DNA from: PALSA-607 sp036510735
Lineage (GTDB): Bacteria > Actinomycetota > Actinomycetes > Acidothermales > Acidothermaceae
Direction: 5' to 3'
DNA length: 20,593 nt
Assembly (NCBI GenBank): GCA_036510735.1
Contig: DATCDK010000091.1
Span: forward strand, 1-20,593
Shown: positions 1 through 6,688 of the stretch, piece by piece
Layout of the letters: each line of letters opens with the position of its first letter
Numbering within the stretch: the first letter of the stretch is position 1
The notes under the pieces: generated by a model
What the model saw: only the letters and a program-made list of their open reading frames with translations
Told to the model about the DNA's origin: nothing
Database searches by the model: none
Translations under genes and position numbers: made by a program

Positions 1-102
1 AAGCTCGATGTGAACGACTCGGTGAGCGCGGCGATCGTCGGCTTCAACCTTGCGTTCCACACGCTCGCGCGCGGCGCGCTGCGTCCGACCTACCAAACCT
101 AG
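1..102 (+). CDS. C-terminal end of an unrecognised protein (5' truncated by window)
   Basis: The first reading frame is open from base 1 to a TAG at 100-102 and gives a 33-residue C-terminus ending LARGALRPTYQT. The segment is partly hydrophobic (SAAIVGFNLAFHTLARG), which would fit an amphipathic or membrane-proximal helix. The start lies outside the window. I do not recognise the family. Its stop codon lies in a CTAG palindrome that also supplies the stop of the convergent gene at 99-686, so the two genes overlap by 4 bp. A clean stop exactly at the end of the opposing gene favours a real coding end, but the call rests on only 33 residues. Confidence 0.5.
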   Translation, partial: KLDVNDSVSAAIVGFNLAFHTLARGALRPTYQT

Positions 103-686
103 GGTTTGTCTCGACGGAACCGGACGCGTCGACGGGGGCGACCGGTATCGACGGAGCCGGCCTCTTCGGCATCGCGTCGCAGACGGCCTTTGGCGCGTGG
201 CAGTAGCAGCGCGATGCGCTTCTCGGCGATGGCCTGCGTCTGCATGCTCAGCCACCAACACAGAGCCGCTAGCGGCAACTCGATAATGACAGCGAAGGCT
301 ATCGAGAGTGTTAGATCGCGATGCCGCGCTGTCAGCACATCGAACCACGCATCGACGATCAACAACGTGCCTGCAGAAGTCGCCGCGACAGACAGGTTGC
401 GCGATCGACGCAGCGCGAAGTACGCGGTTGCGGCTAGTGCGATGAGCAACATGCCGTCGAACCCGGCCCACGCGAAGTCATAGTGCCGCGACAGTTGTCG
501 GGACGGGAGCACTGTCGCGAGGAACACGATCCACGGGATCAGCAGCAGCGAGAGCACTGCGAACAGTGGGCCGGCGATCCGGATCAGCCAGTGGTCGTCG
601 ACCAGCACTTCGTTGCCGAGTTCCGGTGCCGGGGGTACCAGCTCGTCGACACGCTCGGCCGCCCTCACCCACCGGCGAAAAATCAT
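99..686 (-). CDS. Four-helix integral membrane protein of unknown function
   Basis: The product is 195 residues with a soluble acidic N-terminus (ERVDELVPPAPELGNEVLVD). Four hydrophobic segments follow, at about residues 35-58 (IAGPLFAVLSLLLIPWIVFL), 73-90, 100-118 and 127-146. The C-terminal tail of about 45 residues is very basic (RRRVRFRRDKP), which suggests a cytoplasmic tail. Similar small membrane proteins are common in actinobacteria and have no assigned role; I cannot name the family. The ATG at 684-686 has no clear Shine-Dalgarno sequence. It lies 30 bp downstream of the polyphosphate kinase stop on the same strand, so the two genes may be co-transcribed. No catalytic motif is visible. 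Confidence 0.8.
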   Translation of the reverse strand: MIFRRWVRAAERVDELVPPAPELGNEVLVDDHWLIRIAGPLFAVLSLLLIPWIVFLATVLPSRQLSRHYDFAWAGFDGMLLIALAATAYFALRRSRNLSVAATSAGTLLIVDAWFDVLTARHRDLTLSIAFAVIIELPLAALCWWLSMQTQAIAEKRIALLLPRAKGRLRRDAEEAGSVDTGRPRRRVRFRRDKP

Positions 687-716
687 GCGCTGAGCCAGCG
701 GCGTAACATCATCGCG

Positions 717-1679
717 TTACCGGCTCGGGCCTTCGGCCAAGAGCTGTTTCTTGATCTCGAGCATTTTCTCGTGGGTCTGCGGATCGACCTTCGGGTACTT
801 CGGATCGATGTCCATCAGCGCGTCGAGGATGATCCATGACGCAGCGAGCCGCGCGAACCACTTGTGGTCGGCGGGCACGACGTGCCAGGGCGCGTACTTC
901 GTGCTCGTCGCGCTCAGCATCTCTTCGTACGCGCGTTGGTACTCATCCCAACGCTCACGCTCCAACGCATCTGCGACGTCGAACTTCCAGTTCTTGTCAG
1001 GCTCGTCGATGCGGTCAAGGAACCGGCGGCGCTGCTCTTCCTTCGAGAGGTTCAAGAACAGCTTGACGATCCGCACGCCGTTGTCGGCGAGGTACCTTTC
1101 CCAGTCGTTGATCTCGCGGAAGCGACGCTGCCAAATGTCGGTCTTGGCTCCGGGGATGTGCTCGTTACCGAGCAGCTCCGGATGGACTCGCACGACCAGC
1201 ACCTCCTCGTAGTGCGAGCGGTTGAAGATGCCGATCGAGCCGCGCGGCGGCAGTTGCAACTGATAGCGCCACAAGTAGTCGTGTTGGAGCTCGATCAGCG
1301 AGGGCACTTTGAACGGATGCACACTGACTCCCTGCGGGTTCACGCCACTGAGCACATGCTTGATCGTGCCGTCTTTGCCGGCGGCGTCCATGGCCTGCAG
1401 GATCACCAAGACCGCGTACGTACTCTGCGCCGCGAGCCGTGCCTGGTACTCACCGAGCTGGCGCACACCCTCGGCGAGCGCCACCCCGGCGTCCGCCCTG
1501 GTCACGAACTGGTCCCGGTATCCGGGGTCGAAGTCTTTGGAATCGTCGCCTAGCCTCACGTCCGCACGAGGTTTGACCCGAAACGGCGCGATGCGCTTGC
1601 GGAGGTCGGCGTGACTGACGGGGGTGGACGCGGTGTTCTCCATCACCGCATCATGCCGGGTCTGAACCGGGAACGTCAC
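717..1679 (-). CDS. ppk2: PPK2-family polyphosphate kinase (polyphosphate:nucleotide phosphotransferase)
   Basis: PPK2 enzymes move phosphate between inorganic polyphosphate and nucleotides (NMP, NDP or NTP) in the cytosol. The 320-residue product shows the family P-loop QAMDAAGKDGTIKHV (about 95-109), followed by SGVNPQGV and HPFKVPS. The Walker B region is IGIFNRSHYEEVLV (about 149-162), and the helical lid region includes LSKEEQRRRFLDRIDEPDKNWKF (about 211-233). This spacing matches the one-domain group often annotated as PPK2-related phosphotransferase; class III (AMP and ADP accepting) is my best guess, not proven. The start is uncertain. The longest frame begins with GTG at 1677-1679, while an ATG at 1641-1643 (MENTAS) would give 308 residues. 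Neither has a good Shine-Dalgarno sequence. A TANNNT box (minus strand, 1698-1703) lies 18 nt before the GTG. Confidence 0.93.
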   Translation of the reverse strand: MTFPVQTRHDAVMENTASTPVSHADLRKRIAPFRVKPRADVRLGDDSKDFDPGYRDQFVTRADAGVALAEGVRQLGEYQARLAAQSTYAVLVILQAMDAAGKDGTIKHVLSGVNPQGVSVHPFKVPSLIELQHDYLWRYQLQLPPRGSIGIFNRSHYEEVLVVRVHPELLGNEHIPGAKTDIWQRRFREINDWERYLADNGVRIVKLFLNLSKEEQRRRFLDRIDEPDKNWKFDVADALERERWDEYQRAYEEMLSATSTKYAPWHVVPADHKWFARLAASWIILDALMDIDPKYPKVDPQTHEKMLEIKKQLLAEGPSR

Positions 1680-1741
1680 GGCGAACGAACCCGCGGCACA
1701 CTAGGCATGGCAAGTACCACACCGAGCAAGGGATCTGGCGC

Positions 1742-2500
1742 TTGAGCGCGAGCGTGGAGAACGTCGACGCCGTTCGCGCGAGGCCGCTTCAGCCCGTCCT
1801 CGTGCGACAGCGCAGTGCTGTGTCCGTGCGGCAGCCTGGTGCCCGGACGGTGCGTGCAGCGGCGTTGGTGCTGCACGGGGGCCGAGAGGTCAGCTCCGAG
1901 CCTGTGACGACGCATCAGCTCGCGGTCCTGCGCATGGTTCCGATCGCGCGTCACCTGGCCTCGGCCGGTGCGGCGGATGGGCTCGGCGTGTGGCGACTGC
2001 GCTTCCCGTATCGCGGCTGGAACTCCCGTGCCGGAGCGGGCGAAGACGCGTATCCCGTCGCCGACGTCCGCTGGGCCGTGCAGCAGCTGCGCCACCAGCA
2101 CGGCGGGGTGCCCATCGTTCTGGTCGGCCATTCGATGGGCGGCCGGGCGGCGCTGCGGGCCGCTGATGAGCCTGGGGTGGTTGCGCTCGTCGGTCTCGCG
2201 CCGTGGGTGACGCCCGGCGAGCCCTACAAACAAGTGATCGGACGCCGCCTGCTGGTCGTCCATGGCACGCGCGACCGCACGACCTCGGCGAAGAACTCCA
2301 AGGCACTCGTTGACGCCGTCCGCGCGGACTCCGACGTCGACGCGACGTGGGTGCATCTGCGCGGAAGTGGCCACGGCATGCTTCGCCGGGCCGGTGTCTG
2401 GGACGACCTGACCGCGGACTTCGTCTTGCACACCGGGCTCGCCGTGCCAGCGAGCGCCCGCCTCGCCGAAGCCATCGAGGCCGGAGACTCGGTCATCTAA
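1742..2500 (+). CDS. Alpha/beta-hydrolase fold protein
   Basis: This is a 252-residue cytosolic alpha/beta hydrolase. An HGG oxyanion segment sits at about 45-47. The nucleophile elbow VGHSMGG gives Ser131, the acid is Asp178 in VVHGTRDRT, and the catalytic His is His211 in GSGHGM. A full Ser-Asp-His triad is therefore present. The substrate is unknown; compact members of this type are dienelactone-hydrolase-like or lysophospholipase-like esterases. The start chosen is TTG at 1742 because AAGGGA at 1728-1733 sits 8 nt upstream; an in-frame GTG at 1754 is the alternative. A 12-codon frame (ATG 1707 to TGA 1743-1745) overlaps the TTG and could couple translation, or could be chance. The gene is divergent from ppk2 and convergent with map. 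Confidence 0.88.
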   Translation: MSASVENVDAVRARPLQPVLVRQRSAVSVRQPGARTVRAAALVLHGGREVSSEPVTTHQLAVLRMVPIARHLASAGAADGLGVWRLRFPYRGWNSRAGAGEDAYPVADVRWAVQQLRHQHGGVPIVLVGHSMGGRAALRAADEPGVVALVGLAPWVTPGEPYKQVIGRRLLVVHGTRDRTTSAKNSKALVDAVRADSDVDATWVHLRGSGHGMLRRAGVWDDLTADFVLHTGLAVPASARLAEAIEAGDSVI

Positions 2501-2512
2501 CGTGCGTTGGTC

Positions 2513-2575
2513 CTAGACGGTCGCAAGAACGCCCGTTCGGGACCAGCACCGGATTGCCTAGGAGCGGCCGTCTGG
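2513..2575. terminator. Possible bidirectional stem-loop between convergent genes
   Basis: The 93-bp gap between the hydrolase stop and the map stop contains an imperfect inverted repeat: 2513-2524 (CTAGACGGTCGC) pairs with 2564-2575 (GCGGCCGTCTGG), with two G-U type pairs. The loop is long (39 nt) and holds a smaller CCCG..CGGG element. No T-tract is visible on either strand. The position between convergent stops suits a bidirectional terminator, but the structure is weak. Confidence 0.3.
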
Positions 2576-2593
2576 AGCTTTCTTCGGCGTCGC

Positions 2594-3484
2594 TCAGGGA
2601 AGGGTGAGGACTTCTGCTCCGGTCTCAGTCACCAGGACCGTGTGTTCGAACTGGGCGCTGCGGGCGCGGTCCTTGGTCACGATGGTCCAGCCGTCTGGCC
2701 ACACGTCGTAGTCGACCGTGCCGAGGGTCAACATCGGCTCGATCGTAAACGTCATGCCCACCATCATCGGCAGGTCGTATTCGGGCAGGTCGTAGTGCGG
2801 AACGATGAGGCCTGAATGGAACAGCGTGCCGATGCCGTGGCCGGTGAAGTCACGGACCACGCCGTAACCGAAGCGCTTGGCGTAGCTCTCGATGACCCGG
2901 CCGATGACGTTGAACGACCGGCCGGGAACCACTGCGCGGATTGCTCGGTCGAGCGCTTCTCGAGTGCGCTCGACGAGCAACCGGGATTCGTCGTCGACCT
3001 CGCCAACCAAGAACGTCGCGTTCGTATCGCCGTGGACGCCGCCGATGAATGCGGTGATGTCGATGTTGAGGATGTCGCCCTCGACCGCCTGCGTCGAATC
3101 GGGGATGCCGTGACAGATGACCTCGTTCAGCGAGGTGCAGAGCGACTTTGGGAAGCCGCGGTAGCCCAGCGTCGAGGGGTACGCGCCCTGGTCGCACAGG
3201 AACTCGTGACCGATGCGGTCGAGCTCGTCGGTGGTCACCCCAGGGACGATGTGGCGGCCGACCTCGGCGAGGGCCTGCGCCGCGAGGTGGCCCGCGATTC
3301 GCATGGCGGCGATCGTGTCGGCGTCCTTGGCCTCGACCTCACTGCGCTGCTGCCAGCGTGACTCGTCGACGTAGTAGGGCCGTTCGATCGCCTGCGGGAC
3401 GTCGCGGCGTGCCGTCTGAACGCCTGGACTCAACACGCCGCCTCGATCACCGTGTGTCTCGATTACTGTGTGTAGCGGCTGCAT
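2594..3484 (-). CDS. map: Methionine aminopeptidase, type I
   Basis: This enzyme removes the initiator methionine from new proteins using a dinuclear metal centre. The 296-residue product carries all five metal ligands: Asp142 (NIDIT), Asp153 (HGDTNATF), His216 (TGHGIGT), Glu249 (TIEPM) and Glu280 (QFEHT). The conserved His125 is in CHGIPD. The roughly 50-residue N-terminal extension before the catalytic core resembles the actinobacterial MapB type. The frame stays open upstream to 3667, but those residues read through a duplicated intergenic element. The ATG at 3482-3484 lies 7 nt downstream of a TAGACT box, which suggests a leaderless mRNA beginning at or near this codon. A YegP-H1 gene lies upstream on the same strand, separated by a hairpin. 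Confidence 0.96.
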   Translation of the reverse strand: MQPLHTVIETHGDRGGVLSPGVQTARRDVPQAIERPYYVDESRWQQRSEVEAKDADTIAAMRIAGHLAAQALAEVGRHIVPGVTTDELDRIGHEFLCDQGAYPSTLGYRGFPKSLCTSLNEVICHGIPDSTQAVEGDILNIDITAFIGGVHGDTNATFLVGEVDDESRLLVERTREALDRAIRAVVPGRSFNVIGRVIESYAKRFGYGVVRDFTGHGIGTLFHSGLIVPHYDLPEYDLPMMVGMTFTIEPMLTLGTVDYDVWPDGWTIVTKDRARSAQFEHTVLVTETGAEVLTLP

Positions 3485-3491
3485 GCACATC

Positions 3492-3497
3492 AGTCTA
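3492..3497 (-). promoter_or_regulatory. Candidate -10 box for leaderless map mRNA
   Basis: The minus-strand hexamer TAGACT fits the actinobacterial TANNNT consensus and ends 7 nt before the map ATG, so transcription would begin at or next to the start codon. No TTGACA-like -35 is visible at 16-18 nt. That position is occupied by the edge of a repeated 30-bp element (3507-3536), so a bound activator is conceivable. Confidence 0.45.
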
Positions 3498-3506
3498 CGT
3501 GCCGCG

Positions 3507-3536
3507 TGTTGCCAGATAGCGCACCGCAAAGTGGCC
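3507..3536. repeat. Direct repeat copy 1 upstream of map
   Basis: This 30-bp element matches 3555-3584 at about 24 of 30 positions, in the same orientation and 48 bp apart. The shared core on the plus strand is GCCAGAT.GCG followed by CCGCAAA and TGGC. It lies immediately upstream of the map -10 box. It could be a regulator site or one unit of a dispersed intergenic repeat. Confidence 0.5.
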
Positions 3537-3554
3537 ACAGAGTGCTCCGCACAG

Positions 3555-3584
3555 TGCTGCCAGATCGCGTCCCGCAAATTGGCG
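3555..3584. repeat. Direct repeat copy 2 upstream of map
   Basis: This is the second copy of the 30-bp element, with six substitutions and no gaps relative to 3507-3536. It ends 2 bp before the strong hairpin at 3587-3620. The intervening 18 bp do not repeat. Confidence 0.5.
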
Positions 3585-3586
3585 AA

Positions 3587-3620
3587 GCGGCGGCTCCCGA
3601 TTGTGCTGGGAGCTCGCCGC
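3587..3620 (-). terminator. Strong hairpin downstream of the YegP-H1 gene
   Basis: 3587-3598 (GCGGCGGCTCCC) pairs with 3608-3620 (GGGAGC, one unpaired T, CGCCGC). This gives a 12-bp GC-rich stem with a single bulge and a 9-nt loop. It lies about 75 nt beyond the stop of the minus-strand YegP-H1 gene and about 100 nt before map. There is no T-tract, as is common for actinobacterial terminators, so it is called by position and stem strength only. Confidence 0.5.
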
Positions 3621-3695
3621 CTCGTCGTGACGTCGTGCCGTCTGCCAGTCGTCGAGCGGTGGTGCATGGAACGGTGGTGCTAGGTCACAGCAGGA

Positions 3696-4601
3696 CTAGC
3701 TCGCCGTAACGCGCTTGCGAGGAGCTGCCTTGCGAACCGTCGTCTTCCGGCCTGCTGCCTTGCGCGGAGCGGCCTTACGGACGGTCGTCCGCTTGGCCGC
3801 TGCCTTGCGGGGAGCAGCCTTGCGCGCGGTGGTCTTACGTGCCGTGGTCTTGCGCGCCGTGGTCTTCTTGGCCGCAGTCTTGCGGGCTGCGGTCTTGCGG
3901 ACCGTGGTCTTCCGGGCGGCCGTCTTGCGAGCTGCGGTGGTCTTCTTAGCCGCAGTCTTGCGGGCGGTCGTCTTCTTTGCTGCTGCCTTGCGAGGAGCAG
4001 CCTTGCGAGCTGTGGTCTTGCGCGCAGTGGTCTTCTTGGCCGCAGTCTTACGAGCTGTGGTCTTGCGCGCGGTCGTCTTCTTCGCTGCTGCCTTGCGAGG
4101 AGCAGCCTTGCGAGCAGTGGTCTTCTTGGCCGCAGTCTTCCTTGCCGTGGCCTTCTTCGCTGCGGTCTTGCGGACCGTGGTCTTCTTTGCGGCAGTCTTT
4201 CTGGCTGCGGTGGTCTTGCGGGCCGCAGTCTTACGGACAGTCGTCTTCTTCGCTGCTGCCTTGCGAGGAGCAGCCTTGCGAGCGGTGGTCTTCTTTGCCG
4301 CGGTCTTGCGGACCGTGGTCTTCTTTGCTGCCGTCTTGCGTGCAGCGGTCGTCTTCTTCGCGGCCGCCTTACGCGGGGCCGCAGCCTTGCGCGTGGTGGT
4401 CTTTTTGGCGACTGTCGACGATGCACTGCGATCGTCGACGCTGGCGCCTGACAGGTTCTTTTGCACGGATGCAATCGCCGCCTTTGCAGCTCGTAGGTTG
4501 GGATGGTCTGCTGACGTAGCCAGAATCTGACCGGTGGGGCCTTCGAGAGTGAACGTGAACTTGCCGGTCCGGCCCTTTCGCAATACAACCTTCGCCGGCA
4601 C
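3696..4601 (-). CDS. YegP (DUF1508) domain fused to a histone-H1-like Lys/Arg/Ala/Thr repeat tail
   Basis: The product is 301 residues in two parts. Residues 1 to about 57 form a YegP/DUF1508-type beta-rich domain (RKGRTGKFTFTLEGPTGQIL, then an ATSADHPNLRAAKAAIASVQKN helix). Residues of about 65-301 form a low-complexity tail built almost only from Lys, Arg, Ala, Thr, Val and Pro in KKTTARKTAA-type pentads. An AAPRK block recurs seven times, and no acidic residue is present. Such tails resemble eukaryotic H1 and the tail of mycobacterial HupB, and are expected to bind DNA or RNA. Nucleoid association is inferred from this. The GTG at 4599-4601 is preferred because GAGGAGG lies 5 nt upstream (4607-4613); the nearby ATG at 4603-4605 is too close and out of frame. 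The repeats may slip and vary in length. Confidence 0.9.
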   Translation of the reverse strand: MPAKVVLRKGRTGKFTFTLEGPTGQILATSADHPNLRAAKAAIASVQKNLSGASVDDRSASSTVAKKTTTRKAAAPRKAAAKKTTAARKTAAKKTTVRKTAAKKTTARKAAPRKAAAKKTTVRKTAARKTTAARKTAAKKTTVRKTAAKKATARKTAAKKTTARKAAPRKAAAKKTTARKTTARKTAAKKTTARKTTARKAAPRKAAAKKTTARKTAAKKTTAARKTAARKTTVRKTAARKTAAKKTTARKTTARKTTARKAAPRKAAAKRTTVRKAAPRKAAGRKTTVRKAAPRKRVTAS

Positions 4602-4622
4602 TCATGCCTCCTCGGCAGATGG

Positions 4623-4641
4623 TTCCGGTCTGCGACCGGGA
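4623..4641 (-). promoter_or_regulatory. Short palindrome in the YegP-H1 leader
   Basis: TTCCGGTC at 4623-4630 pairs with GACCGGGA at 4634-4641 around a TGC loop (8 bp with one G-U). It lies just upstream of the Shine-Dalgarno sequence of the YegP-H1 gene. It could be an operator or a leader hairpin. No convincing promoter hexamers for this gene were found in 4642-4758. Confidence 0.25.
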
Positions 4642-4773
4642 CGTCGAACACAACGATGACACTGACATCAACGTGATGCCAGGAACCATGCCGCGTTCTT
4701 CTTGGACATTTTGTAACTCATTTTCGGTGCTGATTGGTGACGGTGTGACGCGTGATACGTGAAGATGTGCCCC

Positions 4774-5379
4774 ATGAGTGGCCTCGTTGAACATATTTTG
4801 CGGTTGCCAAGTTGGATCGCATTGCTCGTTGTGTTCGCGATGCCCGCACTCGAGGCGTCGACGTTCCTCGGATTTATCTTTCCCGGCGAGATCGCATGTC
4901 TACTCGGGGGCGTGCTCGCATACGAGAGCAAGGTGTCACTTGCAGTAGTCATCGTCGTTGCAATCGCGGGTGCGGTGATTGGCGACAGTGTCGGCTTCGC
5001 GATTGGCTACAAGTACGGCGACGCGCTGCTCAACAAGGTTCCGGAGCGCATTATCAAGCCGGAGAACGTCGTCCGCACGAAAGAACTGATCGTGCGACTT
5101 GGTGGTCGGGCAGTCTTTGTCGGCCGGTTCACGGCAGCGTTGCGCGCGCTTGTGCCGGGCTTCGCCGGCGTATCGAAGATGCCGTACCGAACGTTTTTGC
5201 TCTGGAATTTCGCCGGGGGAACGCTGTGGGCGTCCGCGGTCGTCGTTGCGGGTTACCTCGCCGGCAAGTCGTGGCACCGGGTCGCGTCAGACATCAGCAT
5301 CGTCGGCTGGTCGGTGCTCGGCCTGGTCGTCGTTATCGCGGTCGTTTGGTTTCTGCGTCGGCGTCGTCAGAGTCACTGA
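4774..5379 (+). CDS. DedA-family (SNARE-associated/VTT domain) membrane protein
   Basis: DedA proteins are integral membrane proteins tied to membrane homeostasis and lipid-carrier flipping. The product of about 201 residues has a re-entrant N-terminal region with the family motif FIFPGE (TFLGFIFPGEIACLLGG). A central signature GRFTAALRALVPGFAGV follows, and then FAGGTLWA. The final hydrophobic helix (VLGLVVVIAVVWFL) is followed by a basic RRRRQSH tail. The first possible start is GTG at 4759, with ATGs at 4765 and 4774; the last (MSGLVEHILRLP) begins nearest to where the family starts. No strong Shine-Dalgarno sequence favours any of them. The 3' end overlaps the convergent gene by 47 bp. 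The exact substrate is unknown. Confidence 0.93.
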   Translation: MSGLVEHILRLPSWIALLVVFAMPALEASTFLGFIFPGEIACLLGGVLAYESKVSLAVVIVVAIAGAVIGDSVGFAIGYKYGDALLNKVPERIIKPENVVRTKELIVRLGGRAVFVGRFTAALRALVPGFAGVSKMPYRTFLLWNFAGGTLWASAVVVAGYLAGKSWHRVASDISIVGWSVLGLVVVIAVVWFLRRRRQSH

Positions 5380-5965
5380 CGGCGTCGAGAACGCGCCCCA
5401 ATCGACGCCTGAACGTGCCGATGCGGCTCTTGGCAGCGGTCGTCGACTCGCCTGCGGCCGCACTCACCAAGTGAGACACCACGTCGAACTCCGGAACAAC
5501 GATTCCCTCATTCGATGCCCCTGGCACCCACAAACTCTCGTGCGCCAGCCCCTCAAGCTCGGTGTTGCCGGCATCCATCGCGAACACGGTGGCGCCGATC
5601 CGGCGCGCATCTGCCACTCGTTCGAGCAACTGTTCGGGTGCGGCGTCCGGCGCAACGACGAAAATAGTCTCGCCTCGGGTGATCTGTTCCAGTCGCTGCA
5701 GCCCGACCGCGAGGTGCGCCGGCGCGTTCGGCGGGGGCGACCACCGCACCAACACCGGCGCGAGCCCCGGCAGATCTGACCAGCGCGCTTCGTCGTCGAG
5801 ATGCGCGGCGAAGTGCCACGGCTCCTCTGTGGGAGTGCCGACCAGAAGTAGTCCGCCGACGTCGTGAGGTGCGCGGCGCAACGCCTGACCGAATGACCGG
5901 GTGCGTTCGACCCATCCGGTGCCCGCCAGCAGGTCGCGCATGAGCGCGATGCGCGCGCGGTCCAT
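5333..5965 (-). CDS. Conserved actinobacterial protein of unknown function (SIS-like features)
   Basis: This 210-residue soluble protein has alternating beta-alpha features. Segments such as GGLLLVGTP, EEPWHFAAHLDDEARW, HLAVGLQRLEQITRGETIFVV and DARRIGATVFAMDAGNTELE look like a Rossmann or sugar-isomerase (SIS)-type fold. I recall similar uncharacterised proteins in many actinobacteria, but no function is established that I can name. The start is decided by spacing: GGAGG at 5971-5975 is 5 nt before the ATG at 5963-5965, whereas the upstream GTG at 5969-5971 overlaps the ribosome site. The C-terminus is acidic and then basic (SDSDDADAETKRPR) and is encoded opposite the end of the DedA gene. 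Confidence 0.8.
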   Translation of the reverse strand: MDRARIALMRDLLAGTGWVERTRSFGQALRRAPHDVGGLLLVGTPTEEPWHFAAHLDDEARWSDLPGLAPVLVRWSPPPNAPAHLAVGLQRLEQITRGETIFVVAPDAAPEQLLERVADARRIGATVFAMDAGNTELEGLAHESLWVPGASNEGIVVPEFDVVSHLVSAAAGESTTAAKSRIGTFRRRLGRVLDAVSDSDDADAETKRPR

Positions 5966-6029
5966 CAACACCTCCAGCGAATGACGGCAGCTGTCTCAGT
6001 ATGGCGGCGCGGCTGCGAGGATGACGTTC

Positions 6030-6683
6030 ATGAGTGATGCGCAGCTCGGGACGATCGGCATTCTCGGCGGCACCGGCGACCAAGGTCGCGGGCTTGCCTA
6101 TCGGTGGGCAGCGGCCGGTCTCGACGTCATCGTCGGATCTCGAGACGCGCAGCGAGCACGGGCAGCCGCCGAAGAGATCGGTTTCGGTGTGCGGGGGGAT
6201 GCGAACCTTGACGTCGCGACGGCCGCCGACATCGTCGTTGTTGCCGTGCCGTGGGACGGCCACGCCCAGTTGCTCGAATCCGTGGCCGCATTGGTGGTCG
6301 GCAAGATTGTGGTCGACTGCGTGAATCCGATCGGCTTTGACGACAAGGGCGCGTACCCGCTCGAGGTCGCCGAGGGGAGTGCAGCGCAGCAGACCGCCAC
6401 GATCCTGGCAGGCAGTCGTGTCGTCGCTGCGTTCCATCATGTGTCGGCCGTGCTGCTGAACGATCGCGGCGTCGATGTGATCGACTGCGACATCATGGTT
6501 CTCGGCGAGGACCGCGCCGCGACCGACATCGTCACGCAATTGGCCGCGCGCATTCCCGGTGCACGCGGCATCTACGCGGGTCGGTTGCGCAACGCACATC
6601 AGATCGAAGCGTTAACAGCGAACCTGATTTCGGTTAATCGCCGTTATCGAGTGCACGCGGGAATCAGGTTGACCGATATCTGA
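6030..6683 (+). CDS. npdG: F420-dependent NADP reductase (NADPH:F420 oxidoreductase)
   Basis: The enzyme transfers hydride between NADP(H) and the deazaflavin cofactor F420 in the cytosol. The 217-residue product has an N-terminal Rossmann motif GILGGTGDQGRG (about 10-21). A VGSRDAQRA segment (about 35-43) supplies the Ser-Arg pair that reads the NADPH 2'-phosphate. Later blocks are VVAVPWDGH, DCVNPIGFDDKG and VVAAFHHVSA, all characteristic of the family. The C-terminal NAHQIEALTANLISVNRRYR helix also fits. The ATG at 6030 is chosen because GAGG at 6017-6020 is 9 nt upstream; the ATG at 6021 directly abuts it. The gene implies that the host makes or uses F420. It converges with panB, with a 5-bp gap between stops. 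Confidence 0.93.
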   Translation: MSDAQLGTIGILGGTGDQGRGLAYRWAAAGLDVIVGSRDAQRARAAAEEIGFGVRGDANLDVATAADIVVVAVPWDGHAQLLESVAALVVGKIVVDCVNPIGFDDKGAYPLEVAEGSAAQQTATILAGSRVVAAFHHVSAVLLNDRGVDVIDCDIMVLGEDRAATDIVTQLAARIPGARGIYAGRLRNAHQIEALTANLISVNRRYRVHAGIRLTDI

Positions 6684-6688
6684 GAGCG

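Noticed and set aside
864..1553. Long plus-strand open frame opposite the polyphosphate kinase
   Set aside because: It is an antisense shadow: the minus strand carries clear PPK2 motifs and this frame has no recognisable domain or ribosome site.
1676..2431. 251-codon minus-strand open frame opposite the alpha/beta hydrolase
   Set aside because: The plus strand has the full Ser-Asp-His triad; this frame is His/Arg-rich, domainless sequence typical of high-GC antisense.
3485..3667. 61-residue N-terminal extension of methionine aminopeptidase
   Set aside because: The residues only translate the duplicated 30-bp element (IWQH repeats) and a hairpin; a -10 box lies immediately before the ATG at 3484.
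3715..4430. Possible CRISPR array or other spaced repeat
   Set aside because: The units are contiguous and in frame with the coding sequence, there are no spacers, and codon periodicity is kept.
3715..4530. Plus-strand frame of 271 codons with Val/Leu/Phe/Ala repeats, resembling a membrane protein
   Set aside because: It is the reverse complement of the Lys/Arg/Ala/Thr repeat tail; the apparent hydrophobicity is an artefact of antisense AAG and CGC codons.
4668..4709. Short minus-strand frame MSKKNAAWFLASR upstream of the YegP-H1 gene
   Set aside because: It has no ribosome site and no conserved feature; a leader peptide cannot be supported.
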